Assembly: GCF_000471905.2 (NCBI RefSeq)
Contig: NW_006499364.1
Span: forward strand, 1,901,314-1,965,313
DNA from: Amborella trichopoda
Taxonomy: Eukaryota; Streptophyta; Magnoliopsida; Amborellales; Amborellaceae
DNA length: 64,000 bases
Reading direction: 5' to 3'
Shown: one piece after another, positions 22,801-34,062 of the stretch
Layout: each line of letters opens with the position of its first letter
Numbering within the stretch: the first letter of the stretch is position 1
The notes under the pieces: generated by a model
Seen by the model: only the letters and a program-made list of their open reading frames with translations
What the model was told of the DNA's origin: nothing
Database searches by the model: none
Made by a program: the position numbers and the translations under genes

Positions 22801-23416
22801 CCGGCCCTCGAAACCAAAGCTCCTTTTGTAGTGGTGGACCTAGTAGGACCATCCAGACCTAATTTCAGCGGGGTATCCAGCATGATTACTGACATGCTCT
22901 GTGTAAGCCTTCAGCATTTAACGGAGCTTCCTCTCATTGAGTTGGGAGAGGCATTGATCAAACTCAAGGAGGTTTCCCTTACGACCACTGCTTAGGGGAA
23001 TGCGCAAGAAGTCCTCTCTCATTTTGATGCTACTTTTAAATGAATTCGAGAGCTGAAGATTGGGAAGGTTGCATCATGAGGGAGAAACTAGCAAGCTGGC
23101 TTCCTTGGAGCAGTTGATCACACGTCATCGTGAGGGAATAGATTCCTGTGCATAGAAGAAGGCCACTATGATTGCTCATCAGCTCGATCTTAAGATGGAG
23201 GGAAGAGCTTGTTTCAATAGGATGGTAGCCATAAGGGTGGAGATGTGGAGGTTGAGAAGTGAATTTGATGATCTTGAGAGGGAGATGAATCAAAGGAAGG
23301 CCTTGGATGCCTCTTTGGCTGAGGATCTATCAAAGCTCATTCACACCATTGAGTCAGAAACCGTCTCCGTGGAACAGGAGGCTCAAATGGTGGTTGAACT
23401 GAAGGAGCGTATTTAG
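19827..23416 (+). pseudogene. Antisense ORF of element A encoding a plant mobile domain protein with nuclear-type basic and coiled-coil tail
   Basis: The frame runs opposite to gag/pol and stays in one register from 19827 to 22115, apart from stops at about 20412, 20697, 20943, 21468 and three more up to 21700. It then shifts. Plausible starts are ATG 19842 or ATG 20007. The PMD spans about 20007-21470, with SHGETGISLLDRYFIGGLP, RVTFAEWLKFFCGDYP, CKFVLPRGADTIRPGTL and GDFKLPFPMHYVYGWLEGY. Next come a basic patch KKRKRS (about 21830), PSPKRKSAKL, a Ser-rich stretch, Glu-rich sequence and a heptad-like segment ERACFNRM-type at 23168-23416. PMD antisense ORFs have been described in Tat-type elements between integrase and the 3' LTR, which is this position. 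Their role is unknown. Because the domain is shared with transposon and host nuclear proteins, a chromatin role is conceivable but unproven. Confidence 0.8.
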
Positions 23417-24175
23417 CATGTGAGGCTTCTTCTGCAGCATCCAGAGCGGAGATCTATAATATCATTGATCGTTTTTGCGATTGTCCTTTCTTTGCTATAT
23501 GCCGGCACTTGTAAAAATTTTGAATTTATGAATGAAATGCCTCTTTTTCTCCTCTGGCTCATTTTGCTGCATGATTTCATTCTTCTTTTGCTTCGCTGCA
23601 CTTCATTTGCTTCTTTTGGACTTGACCGCCTCGCAAAATGTTTATTGTCTTAGGGGGACAAGACAAAATACCCTATGCCTTGCTTCGTCTTGCGACAAGC
23701 TGTTGTGGCTTCAATGACCTTTAATGGGAGAGTGGTTGCCTCTTCTCCTTTTAATGTTTGGTTGGACAGGGGCTCATAATTAATTTTCCTCATTATTTGA
23801 TGAACCTGCTCATTATTAATAGTCTAATCAGGAGGGGCTTTAGCTTCTATTCAAGGCACATTCACTTCAAGTTCGTCATAGCTCTTGATCTTAGGCACAA
23901 ACTCTTTTAGATGTTTTGAAGCGATACACATAACCTCCAACTGGCTCTAAAGACTGCGAACTTCGCTTCTTAACTCTACCAGGGGATCCTGCTCTTGAGG
24001 GCAAGAAAGCTGTCCTTTCTCGAACTACTCTCCTCCCTCAGAATCGGGGAAGCACAGGACTTGTGGCCGACTACTGGTCTGAACTGACCTTGAGTGGGAC
24101 AAGCAGCATCCTCTTTGGTTATAGAAACCGGGGTTTGGAGGACCTTCCGTGGCAGCTGGCGTGCCAATTATGGTT
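23417..24175. other. Junction between antisense ORF and protease tail, where RT to integrase should be
   Basis: The two frames converge here. There are no YVDD, RNase H, HHCC or DDE-type motifs on the minus strand. In related elements about 3.5 kb of polymerase coding sequence would lie between the protease and this point. The short frames seen are not recognisable. Confidence 0.6.
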
Positions 24176-26258
24176 TCAAGAGTGCAATAAGGACATGTAG
24201 AAATTTTTGATGGTCCAATGTGTAAGTGACCTTTGGAGCCAGGACTTTTTTCCCCATGAATTTCTCAATCTCAAGAGTGACCTCTGGTTCATCTTCTTGC
24301 AAAGGTGTCTCTGGACTGGAAGCGGAGGGGGAAGCCTCATCTTCAAGAGAAGATGGAGTTTCTTCAGGGTAATGAATGACATGCTAGGATGAAGGGGAGT
24401 CAGAGGGAGAATTTTGCCTTGTCTTTCCTCTTCTTTGAACATGTTCACCAGTGTTCGCCCGATGTCCTCAATGTCTTCATGAGACGAAGGCTCTGTCTTT
24501 CTCACAGACTTGTAATCACCATCACTTGGCTTTTGGGGTGACACCGAATCTGTGGAGTAACACTTGGCATCAGTATAGTGAGTTTCAACTATAGGAAATG
24601 TTCTTTTATCAGCATAGACTGTATACTATCTCCCATCTCGACTATACTTGAAGCACTGGTGTAATGTGGATGGAACCACCCCCTGGCCATGGAGCCACGA
24701 GCGGTCGAGAAGGATGTTGTAGGATGTGTTGATGTCGATTACATGAAATTGAGCATAACTGTTTAATTCATCGATTTTGAGATGAAGGTGGACTGTGCCA
24801 GCTAGCTTCTCTCCTGACTGGTTGAACCCCTAAACTGTGATATGTGTCAGAGTAAGGTCTTTAGATCCTAATCCCAATCGAGTAAGAATTCTTCTTGGGA
24901 TGACGTTGACTGTTGACCCTCCATCCAGCATAATTCCTTTGATGGGGCATGCATGTAATTCACCAGTTACAAAGAGAGGGCGATTGTGAAATTTTTTTTC
25001 CAAATTACAGATCATCCTCTGAGAAGGTGATTGCTATACATCTACTCAAGATTCCTGGGTCCACCTCAATGGATTCCACCTCAGTCTCGTACACTTATGG
25101 ATTGGAAAGAGCCTGAATCAGAGCCATACGGTAATCCCTTGAGAGCATGAGAGCATCATAAATGCTGAGAAGGGTTAGAAGCTTTCTCAAGTGCTCTATC
25201 ACATCATATTTCACCTTTTCCTCGTCAGCCTTTTGTGCTCTTGGTCCTACCACTGGTTTGGGAGGTAGAGTAGTTTGAGGATCAGGTTTAGGTGGAGGAG
25301 GTTTATTTTGGGTTGCTGACTGGCTTTGTTGCACAGCCGGCTTGGTTTGGGTGATCTGGGTGGCTTGGGTGATAGGGATTTTTTTTAGTGGAGTGGAGAT
25401 TTAAGGTTGAGGCTTAAGAGGTGGTTGGGTATATGGGACTAGAGGAATCTCAGGAAATTGGAAGATGGGTGGATTGTCTGGGGTATTTGGGCGAGGAAGA
25501 AGCCCAGGGAGCTTGAGAATGGGTAAATTATTTATGGTATTTGAGTGAGGGAGAAGTGGTGGACTAGGAAACTTTAAGATGCCTGGCATCTGATGTGGAG
25601 GTTGCAGCATTTTTCTAGATCTCAAGCTCATTTTCCCCGTCCTGGGTGATGCTTCTGAGATTTGCACCATGTGACAGACTTCTTGAGAATAGAAGCTTTG
25701 CCCTCTTGATTCTCTCAGCCTTTGGTCAAAGTCGGGCTCAGGAGGCTACTGGGGTTTCTTCGGCTTTGACTTCTTGCGCTTCCCAGTGGAAGAGGATGGC
25801 TCTAACTTGGCTCGAGCCATCAAGGCGTCAGCAATTGTTAAGAATCCAGCTACCTGGGCTAGTGTCTTTCTTAGACGCCTCCGGTGTGTCCTGCATATAT
25901 TGATTCCTTCAAGTTCTCTGTCGAGGGCCTCAAAGTCTGGACATTCTTGGATTATACCTGCAGGAGACATAGAAGAGGAAGAAGAAGAAGATGAAGAAGA
26001 TGGAGAAGAAGAAGAGGGGTTAGTAGGTGAGGGGCTTTTAAGTTCATTTCCCTCATCGGACCGATTTGGGTAGCTTTTTACGTCATCACCAGGGATGAAG
26101 TCCTGTAAGGTCGGTAATGGGGGAAGAGGCCTGAGAAATTCTTGCTCAACTGGTGGTTGAGCAGTCTTGTTTCTCTGCCGAGTAGCCCTTGGCGCCTGTC
26201 TTCTCCTGGCTTTCATTGGAAGTGCTTGATTCATCTCGTTAGGTTTGTGAACAGCCAT
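24176..26258 (-). pseudogene. Gag tail and protease region of element A
   Basis: From right to left: an acidic and Ser-rich linker, then DFEALDRELEGINICR and RKTLAQVAGFLTIADALMARA, ending in the basic stretch KRKKSKPKKPQ (25746). Next is a Pro-rich spacer (LKFPSPPLLP, PLVPYTQPPLKPQP). Then comes a block with DVIEHLRKLLTLLSIYDALM that precedes the protease in Tat elements. The aspartic protease core is ICNLEKKFHNRPLFVTGEL and LDGGSTVNVIPRR (Asp codon at 24925-24923). The tail SYNILLDRSWLHGQGVVPST lies near 24700. Several stops and frameshifts break it. The protease would have processed gag-pol. This is the only protease found in the window. Confidence 0.75.
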
Positions 26259-26399
26259 AGCTTTACGATCTGCCGCTCATTTTAATGACTTGAGTCTGCT
26301 TTGCTCGTGGTAGACTCTCTATGGTTGGGAAGTTGAGGGTTTAATAGAATCAGAGGCATCAACGCAAAATTCTTGTACTGAGGCATTCTCGTGGATGGT

Positions 26400-28040
26400 G
26401 TCACTGACTTGTTGGTGTTGCACCTTCTTCGCGACTATGGATTCGAACCCATAGCATTCGCTCAGCTTGTTCCCTTAGCAAGGTGCGTGGATGCCTTGTC
26501 GGCTTTGGAGTGATGAGCCCTTGTTGGAGCATCATGCTGAACAAAGCCTGAAGGAGATCTGATTGTAGCTCATTAGAAGAGTACGGACCTTTGCTTTCCT
26601 CCTGCATTGTCACCGGGTGGGAAGCCTTAGTGGCCTTGAATGCTTTCTTGGGCTCTTCGAGCTTTATCTGACCCTTCTAGATCAGGGCCTCGATGAAATC
26701 CTTGAGTGTGTAGAATTCCTTTGTGGGGTGGTTTATCCTCCGATGATAAGTACAGTAGTTTGCATGGGTGTCTAGTCCAACTTAATAAGGGAACTTGGTC
26801 TCAGGCAGCTCGATCATGTTCTGTTCTAGTAATAATCGGAGTAATGCGGGAATCGATGCCTTTTCAAAAGGGTAGACTTTGTTCTTATGTCTGGCTCAAT
26901 AATCATCTCTATTAAGGTTCGTAGGTGGAGGTACCCGGTTGTATGGTTGCTGCTGCTTGCCTCCTTGAGGCGTTGTCTTTGTTGTGCTTAACCCTTTGGA
27001 GAGGTCCAAAGTCAGAGAGGTAACCTTCTTTGGATCGCTTACAGTGACAGCCACATTGATTACCCCTTTCTGTTGGTTGCCCGAGGTGTGGTTATTTTCT
27101 GAGCTTGAAGACTGTTGTCATGACTCGCTATGGTGGCGTGACAAACTGTCTATGTGAACTGACTTAGAGATCAGCATTGATATGGAGGTCGAATTGGAGG
27201 CCTCAACATGTAGAGCAATCTCAGGTCGCATGTTTCGCATACAGGTCTGGACTGCTTCCTTCTCAGGCATGGGATTAGGATGGCGAGCAGCCAAATCTTT
27301 CGATCTTGCTATGCATTGATCCACGGGTGCGTCAGGTTCTTGGGTCAAGGTGAGAAGCTCGATGGTATGGACCTCTCTCACAACCTCATATAAGCGTTGG
27401 TGGAACAGTTTATCCATTTCCTCCCAAGTATATACTAAATTTGGGGGAAGTCGAGCATACCATTGAAAGGCTTGGCCATCAAGAGTTTCAACGAACTAGC
27501 AGAGGAGAAGTCTCTCATCAGCCGCTGTCTCTCGACACACCGCTTGGAAATATGTGATATGCTGGTGCAGGGATGTCGTACCATTGAACAGGGGAAACTT
27601 CCCTTTTTTGTAGTTTGAGGGAAACATAATTTGATCAATGTAGGAGGGGTACTTCTTCTGATACAGCGTTGTACCCTACATTCCCGAGATCTGTCTGCTC
27701 TTTAAGCTATGCGTTACCATAGCATCAATATCTGCCTGTGAGATGGGGTGAGGGATGGAATTGTTCTGTGAGGCAGGAGGAGGAGGCTGCCTTGGAGCTG
27801 CATCATCTGAGTGATGGGAGTTGGCCTCATGATGGGATACATTGACATGCTTTCCATGCGATCAATCTTCTCCATCATCGCTCGCACCATCTTCCCCAAC
27901 CTATCCATGCGTTCCTCCTTGGAGTCGTTAGGTTCTGTCACAACCATAATGCTAACCATTTCCTCTGGGCGGTCAACCTTATGTGAGGGTGAAGGCTTCC
28001 AAGGTTGGCGAGTCATGCGCAACATATCAGTTAGCAAGGG
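26400..28040 (-). pseudogene. Gag (capsid/nucleocapsid region) of element A
   Basis: A helical N-terminal part has KMVRAMMEKIDRMESMS (about 27900). It is followed by the retrotransposon gag core: FQWYARLPPN (about 27455), EEMDKLFHQRLYEVVREV and ELLTLTQEPDAPVDQCI (27417-27118), and AVQTCMRNMRPEIALHVEAS. The C-terminal part has KGQIKLEE-like and KAFKATKASHPVTMQEE segments (about 26640). No complete CCHC knuckle can be read; a His/Cys-like remnant lies near 26750. Many nonsense codons. Gag would form the cytoplasmic particle that packages element RNA, and could be supplied to or by relatives. Confidence 0.75.
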
Positions 28041-29437
28041 CTCAACATGCCCCGATTGAACTTGAGTTTATATGCCGATCGCGTGAGGATCAGTTCTCGA
28101 CGGTCTTGGGACCGTGGCTGCTGGGTGGTCGGGTCATCTTCTATGAAACTGACTACTGTGTAGGATACTTGCACCTCCTCTTCGGGTTCAAAGATTCGAA
28201 GAGGGTAGAAGGGGTTCTGGTGAAGAGGGTCGTTAGAGTTGAGTGCCCCAATTGTCTTAGTGGCTTCTCTGGTCAGGATTTACAGACCACTGTCACGCTT
28301 AACTTTGAGGCTTTGATGGACCTCATGCTAAAACTGTGATCGAGAAAGCAACTGGTCGGCTCTTCTTGCACAAAAGAGAGCTGTCTCCATTAGGTGAAGC
28401 AATGGGCGTGGGCTAGGAACTGGGGTCAACCTGGGCCGGGGAGTACGAAGGACTTGATCTATCCATCCTGTCTTTGCCTCGAGCTCTCTTATGGGCTCCA
28501 AGGCATGACCAAGCTGAGGGGACTTTCTCAAGATGATACTCTTGGGGAAGGTCTTTGAGTACCAGGGCTGAAGGTGCTTGTCAAAAAGAGAAGGGGTAGG
28601 TAGAGGAAGGGCAGACTCATGATGGTGCCTAAGTCGGGAGCGAGGGGCGGTCTGTGATGGTGGTGCATGTGCGCCCCTTGAAGAGGGATCACAAATGACT
28701 TGGGGGTCAGCCCGAGCTCGAACAAGTGGTCTGGCCTTAGGAGGCTGAGAGCTGTGAGCAGGTGTCTGTAAGAGAGCAGGTGGAAGCATGCCCCTTACAG
28801 GGTGTGGTAGTATGTGCTAAGTAGGAGGACGAGGGGATCGTCTCCCATGTACCCAGGTTGGCGCAGCGACAGTGTTGCCCCGAGTGGTGGGATGCACATG
28901 CATAACGTGTAAAGGACCTGGCCAAGGAGGCCTGATCCTGGACACTGACTCGAGGTAACATAATGGTTGCCCCAAGGTGTGGCTCGAGTGGGTTAACTAC
29001 GAGCCTTTGGGTGTGTGTGAGTTGTGGAGATGTGTCAAGCCTCTAAGCATAGAGACCCAAAGTGGTGGAGGAATATGGAGGGAAGCCTTACGGCGGCCCA
29101 CAGAAGCAATGACAGCTTTCTTGCCTTTTTTAGAAAAGAATTGGGCAGCCTTTCAGCGTACCTCAGCAATACTATCGGAAAGTGACTTGCCGGTGACATG
29201 GTGCATGCTATGAGACATGCTATTGACAAAGTTCTTTGGTGGAGGTTCCACCAGAGCAAGGAGATGGGGAGTTATGGACCTTTCTCACACCTATCTAGGT
29301 TAAGACCTAAGAGCTAGACACTGGCTCTTTGCTCAGAAGGAAAGTTGGGAACAAAGTTTGAGGAACTTATTCTCGGCGAATGTGGGGACGAGAAAATCCC
29401 CTATCCAGATAAATGGGTTAAGAAACTCGGAAGCCAT
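28041..29437 (-). pseudogene. Leader protein/gag N-terminus of element A
   Basis: The ATG at 29437 starts MASEFLNPFIWIGDFLVP, which recurs at the same distance from the primer site in B (38178), C (52061) and D (57505). A stop follows after about 34 codons. Downstream frames (for example 28789-28328) are basic and rich in Pro, Ser and Arg, and contain LQPWYSKTFPKSIILRK, shared with the other copies. Ogre elements carry an extra ORF before gag and this may be its counterpart, or simply an extended gag N-terminus. No known domain recognised. Confidence 0.6.
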
Positions 29438-29508
29438 GTGAGTGCAGGAAAAAAAAAAACAAAGGAGAGACTAGCTAAACAAGGATGATCCGACTAAGGG
29501 GTAGAAAG

Positions 29509-29526
29509 TCTCCAGTGGAGTCGCTA
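29509..29526 (-). other. Primer binding site of element A
   Basis: The minus-strand reading TAGCGACTCCACTGGAGA starts three bases (GCT) after the 5' LTR end. It is a decayed version of TGGCGACTCCACTGGGGA in C and D. That sequence resembles the complement of the 3' end, with CCA, of plant tRNA-Arg(ACG), one base differing by my recollection of that tRNA. Confidence 0.75.
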
Positions 29527-30445
29527 AGCTGGTTAGGTTCCTCGATCTCGCCCTCCGAGTCGGGATGACCTGATGGCACATGTCTCGAGTTTTAGGAGAA
29601 CCCGATAATTGAGATTGCTCTCTCAGGAACCTTGTTATAAAACAAGGGTAGGTATACCAGCCGATGAGAGAGGAATTTTAATGTGAGGAGGGACACACCT
29701 CACTTGGGTCTGTGACTCACTTGGGCTGACACGCGTGGGCGCCTTCTTAGATCACGTCGGAAAGCCCCCCAGTCCTACAACTTGTTCGGAATCGCCTCCC
29801 TTGACCTATACTCTCCTGTTTATGCGATCGTACACACATGGTTAATTTTATAAGACGTGGGGCAAGGGACCCCACCTTGTCTCTAGGTGAATGCACACAG
29901 GTGTGCACATTCAAAAGAAGAAGAAAAGAGTAAGAGGATAGAGATTGGGGTGATGAAAGGAGATAGAATAGAAGAATTTGACCAAGTGACTAGACTGACA
30001 CAGTGGCTAGACCAGCAAGTGATTGACCTGGCGTGGTAGCAAGACGGGCACAATAACTCAGACTGGCAAGGCGACAATACTACTCAACGGCATAACCAAC
30101 ATCGACAAGCCTGACATGATGGCTAGCCTATAGTGACAGCAAGACGGGCACGGTGACTCAAACCGGCTTGACGACAGACTACCCGATGACAAGACTATCA
30201 TGGCAGTGCTTGACTTAGCCTCCCTTGATCAAATGACGGGGAAAGAGAGAAAGAGAAGAAAAGAGAAGAGAAAAGTAGGAGAGATAAGAGAGAACAAAGA
30301 AAGAGAAAGAAGAAGAAAAAGAAGAAGAGAAGAGAAGAGAGAGATAGAAATAACAGATTGAGAGAGAAGATAAGAGATAGAAGAAGGGAATAGAAGAGTG
30401 GAGAAGAGAAAAGAAGAAGAGAGAGAGAGAGATGAGGGAAGAGAA

Positions 30446-31100
30446 ACATGGACAGTGATGGAGTTCTACCGTCCATTAAAGAAGAGAGAGAAAAGGAGGT
30501 AGGCATGGATGACGATGAGGTTCCGCCGTCCATGACAGGGGAGAGAAAAGAAAGACAGGAGCATGGACGACGACGAGGTTCCGCCATCTGTGACAAAGAG
30601 TGAGAAGAGAAAAGAAAGCATGGATGGCGATGAGGTCCCGCTGTCCAGGACAGAGAAGAGAGAAAACATAGACACCGATGAGGTTCTGCCATCCATGATA
30701 GAGAAGAGAGAAAGGAGAGGAAAACACAAACGGCGATGAGGTTCTACCGTCCATGATAAAGGAGAGGGAAAGGGGAAGAAAGCATGGACGACGATGGGGT
30801 TCCGCCGTCCATGACAAAGAAGAGAAAACATGGATGGCGATGAGGTCCCACCGTCCATGACAGAAGAGAAAGAAAGGAGAAGAGAACATGAATGACGATG
30901 GGGTCGCTGTCTATGACAGATGAGAGAGAAAGGAGATGAAAACATGGATGCGGTGAGGTTCCCCTATCCATGACAAAGGAGAGGGAAAGGAGAAGAAAAC
31001 ATGGACGTCGATGGGGTTTCGTCGTCCATGACAGATGAGAGAGAAAGGAGAAGAAAATAAGGATGTCGATGAGGTTCTTCTGTCCATGATAGAGGGAAAG
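30446..31100 (-). repeat. Hairpin array in the 5' LTR of A (about 12 units)
   Basis: Same layout as in the 3' LTR: hairpins with arms of the CATGGACGRCG and CGYCGTCCATG type, separated by purine spacers of about 20 bp. Three longer relatives follow at 31123-31156, 31239-31275 and 31371-31404. Confidence 0.85.
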
Positions 31101-31785
31101 AGATAGGAGAGAGAAAAGAGAAGACATGCGCGACGATAGGCATCGCTATGCATGTCAAAAGGGACTCAGACATGACTCGACCTGCCACTTTGGGAAAGGG
31201 TCAGGTTCAATGGCTTTGTCAAAGAACAGAGGGAGAAATGTTGTGCGTGGCGATGAGCATCACTGTGCACGACATGGAGACAGGGGAACTTGGACAGAGG
31301 CCTGGCCAGCCACTTGGGTTAAGGCCCGGCTCACTGTGTATATTCTAAGAGATTAAGAGAAGAAAGATGATGTCATGCTCGGTGATAGACACCATCATGC
31401 ATGACTAGAGAGAAAGAAAGACAAAGAGAAGAAAAAGAGGAGGGAGAAAGAAAGAAGATGAAGAGAGAGAAGAGAGGAGGAGAGAGAAATGATAAAAAAG
31501 AGGAGGAGAGAGAAAGAGAAGAGAAGAGAGGAGAGGAGGAGATAAAAAGAGAGAGAGAAGAGAGGAGGAGAGAGAAAGAGAGAGAGAGAGGAGGAGAGAG
31601 AAAGAGAGAGAAGAGAGGAGGAGAGAGAAAGAGAGAGAAGAGACTCATTCAAGGGTATCCAATTTTTTTTCTCTCTCCTCTTTCTCTCTCTTAAATACAT
31701 GCTCACAATTTCAATGTGAAAGTCTTAAATTTTATTCATGAGATTGAAAACTGAGGGAAACCCTTTTACAATTAGGTTTAACATG

Positions 31786-31793
31786 TATTTATA
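31786..31793 (-). promoter_or_regulatory. TATA box of the 5' LTR of A
   Basis: Minus-strand TATAAATA in the context TTTGGGCCCAATTC then TATAAATACATG. The same context occurs in LTR C at 49650-49672. It puts the transcript start about 1.3 kb into the LTR, leaving a transcribed LTR leader of about 2.2 kb. Confidence 0.7.
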
Positions 31794-33102
31794 GAATTGG
31801 GCCCAAACATGAGTGGATGCCTAAAATCTAGCCTAATTGATGATAATTACAATTTATTTGAATTAAAGACAAATATAAAAATCGGTACAAAATTATGGTT
31901 CTGCCTCTGGCCAACAATATATGAAATTCTAAAACAGTCCCTACTGCTGCCCTAGAACATGTGTGATCTTCCATGGATGATTCGGGGTTGCTCCGGCGCC
32001 CGTTTGATCGAAAGACGATTACTTTCTCGTCGGGCTTGACGTGATGATCGATTTGATACCAACTTCGAGCCACAGATCGTGTTTTTAGACTACGATCATG
32101 CTACTTGAAATTTGTATGAATCTTGAAAGCTTTCGATCGATAGTGTGCTTGTTTCTTGATGTTTTCTTTGATTTTTTTGCTAAATTTCACTAAGCATGCC
32201 GTCACGATTGCGTTGCAACAAATGCAGCTTGATTTTTTGCTCGAATAAAGATTTTTCCATATTGGGTTTTTGGCCTGATCTTGAAATCTGATGGCCGAAA
32301 TATGCAGCAACTTTGACGCCTTCATGTGCCAAATCCAACCATTCATCATATGCGAGGTTCGGACCAGACATACCCTCAGACCTTACGTATACAATATAAT
32401 TGGTTTCAAGTCGATCGGGTACAGGAGTGCCGTGATATGGCCACTCGAGTGGGTCGTACTACTGTTGAATGTTCTGCAACTGTCTTCACAAATCACCAAT
32501 TTCTCTCTAGTTTTTCTCCTTGCTCAGGCATTGTCATGGGGCTTGCCACATATCAAAGCGCTCGTCATGACGAGAAGAACACGCTTACAAAATTTGACCG
32601 CGATCCAACTCATAACGAGTGAGATATGAGCTTTCAAAGTTACTGCTTGTGACTGTGCAAACCAATCTCCTTTAATAGAGATTAGTGCAGAGAGGCCGCA
32701 CGAGAATAGGTGCGTTCTACCCCTTTTTAATGTTTCTCCCATAACTTTGTCCTCGAACATCCAATTAAGCCAAAACTTGACCCTTAGGGGACCGTGATGG
32801 ATCCAATGACGGTGGTTTTACAACCATTTGACTTACCAAAAATAGAGTTCTAGTTATGGGGTCCGTTTCAGGATACTAGAGGTTGATTTTTCCGAAATTG
32901 GTTTTTTGTTTGCACTGGCTTAGTCATGTCGGATTGCGACAAAACTTGACAGGTGACTTTTTGAAGTTTTTAAGAAGATTATAACCCATTTTGGGGTAAT
33001 TTTGAGACTATCGAAAGTTACATTGTATGTTACGGCTTTATTGACCGGCTTCTCCTTTATTCTGCATCGGGGACCCAAGGTGCAGAAAAATATGTTCAAA
33101 CA

Positions 33103-33107
33103 ACAAT
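33103..33107. repeat. Target site duplication of element A, right copy (ACAAT)
   Basis: Follows the LTR terminus TTCAAACA and equals 12256-12260. Confidence 0.88.
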
Positions 33108-34062
33108 GACTTAAAGAACTTATATATCATCCCCTTGAAACAAAGGTGGATGACCAAAAGTAAATAAAATTTTTGAATATTAAATTAGTTTTTAATTAAA
33201 AGTGAATCCCGTTTTTGAAGCAAAATGACAATTTTGCCCCAAGTAAGAATTGTGAAAGTGACCAAATGGTCCAAAAAAAGGTCCCATAAGCCATACCCAT
33301 GGTTTGGAGCCATTTTTAGGTACTTATGTTGATCTTTCAATAAAAATAATATTGTAGAAATGATGAACTTGATGAGATGATCGTTTTGACATATAACTTT
33401 GATCTTGAATCGGGGTTTCAGATCCATTTTGAAAAACTGACGAAAGATCATAAAATTGATATCTTTAATGCTCGATCTTGCTCATTTCTTGATATTTGGG
33501 GTCGATTCCTTCATCATAGATTGATGGGGATGCCATCACAGTCATTTTATGATAAAAAACTCTCGATTTGGTTGTCAGATTGTCATGTTCCAAATTGGGG
33601 AAGTTGCCGAAAAATGAGATTTCGGTCACTGAAAAATGTACCCTTTTGTGAATTTAAAATACGATGTCTTTTGATCTTGCATCACATACAATCTTTACTT
33701 CATTTTGAAACCCTCGATGTCGTGGTCGCAATGGACCCACTTTCAAGATGATCCCATGTCCGGGCTTCAAGATATGACCATTTAATCAAAGGGGCATTCC
33801 CCTTTTAAAAGTTATGTAATACCTGAATTTTTGAATGCAACTTCTTTTTATGATTTCTCTCGTTTTGGGCTTCACCATGAGCCGTGCCATATATCAAAAA
33901 GTGAGCGCTAACGCGACGAAGAACCATCAAACATTTGGACTTGATCGAGCTTAAAACGAAGAAGTTATGACCCTTGGAAGGCAATCCCAAGCTCACATGG
34001 CATAGTTTTCGAAAATAGAAACTAGTTCACCGAGGCTGCACCAGAATAATATAAAACCTACC
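33103..34062 (-). mobile_element. LTR X, 5' part, between elements A and B
   Basis: On the minus strand GGTGCAGCCTCGGTGAACTA (about 34045) and ATATATGGCACGGCTCATGG (about 33890) line up with GGTGCAGCCTCGGTGAACCA and ACATATGGCACGCATCATGG in LTR Y (5831 and 5978). The first roughly 400 bp expected at the LTR start is missing because B begins at 34063. The open frame on the plus strand (33377-33751) is antisense to the LTR and has no recognisable protein. Confidence 0.6.

Larger units (their letters stand above)
12261..33102 (-). mobile_element. Element A: Tat/Ogre-type Ty3/gypsy retrotransposon, 20.8 kb, lacking RT, RNase H and integrase
   Basis: In minus-strand order the parts are: 5' LTR (33102-29530), primer binding site (29526-29509), leader and gag-type ORF from 29437, protease region down to about 24176, antisense PMD ORF (19827-23416 on the plus strand), tandem-repeat 3' untranslated region, and 3' LTR (15904-12261). 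The LTRs start TGTTT and end CCTAACCA, and 5-bp duplications ACAAT flank the whole. No RT, RNase H or integrase motif exists between the protease tail and the PMD ORF, so this copy could only move by borrowing enzymes. The tRNA-Arg-like primer site, great length and antisense PMD ORF are traits described for the Tat group. The LTRs differ at about 20 of the first 130 positions I aligned by eye, so the insertion is old. Confidence 0.88.
29530..33102 (-). repeat. 5' LTR of element A (3.57 kb)
   Basis: Minus-strand start TGTTTGAACATATTTTTCTG at 33102 and end ACCTAACCA at 29530. Collinear with the 3' LTR, including the hairpin array and the TATA box. Confidence 0.9.

Noticed and set aside
25740-25755. 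Stop codon at the end of gag in both A and B, as a possible programmed gag/pol readthrough site
   Set aside because: The stops are at adjacent, not identical, codons (TAG after CAG in A; TAA before TGG in B), which is better explained by two independent mutations of Gln-Trp.
33377-33751. 124-codon open frame between A and B
   Set aside because: Antisense to the old LTR X, no similarity recognised. Probably chance.
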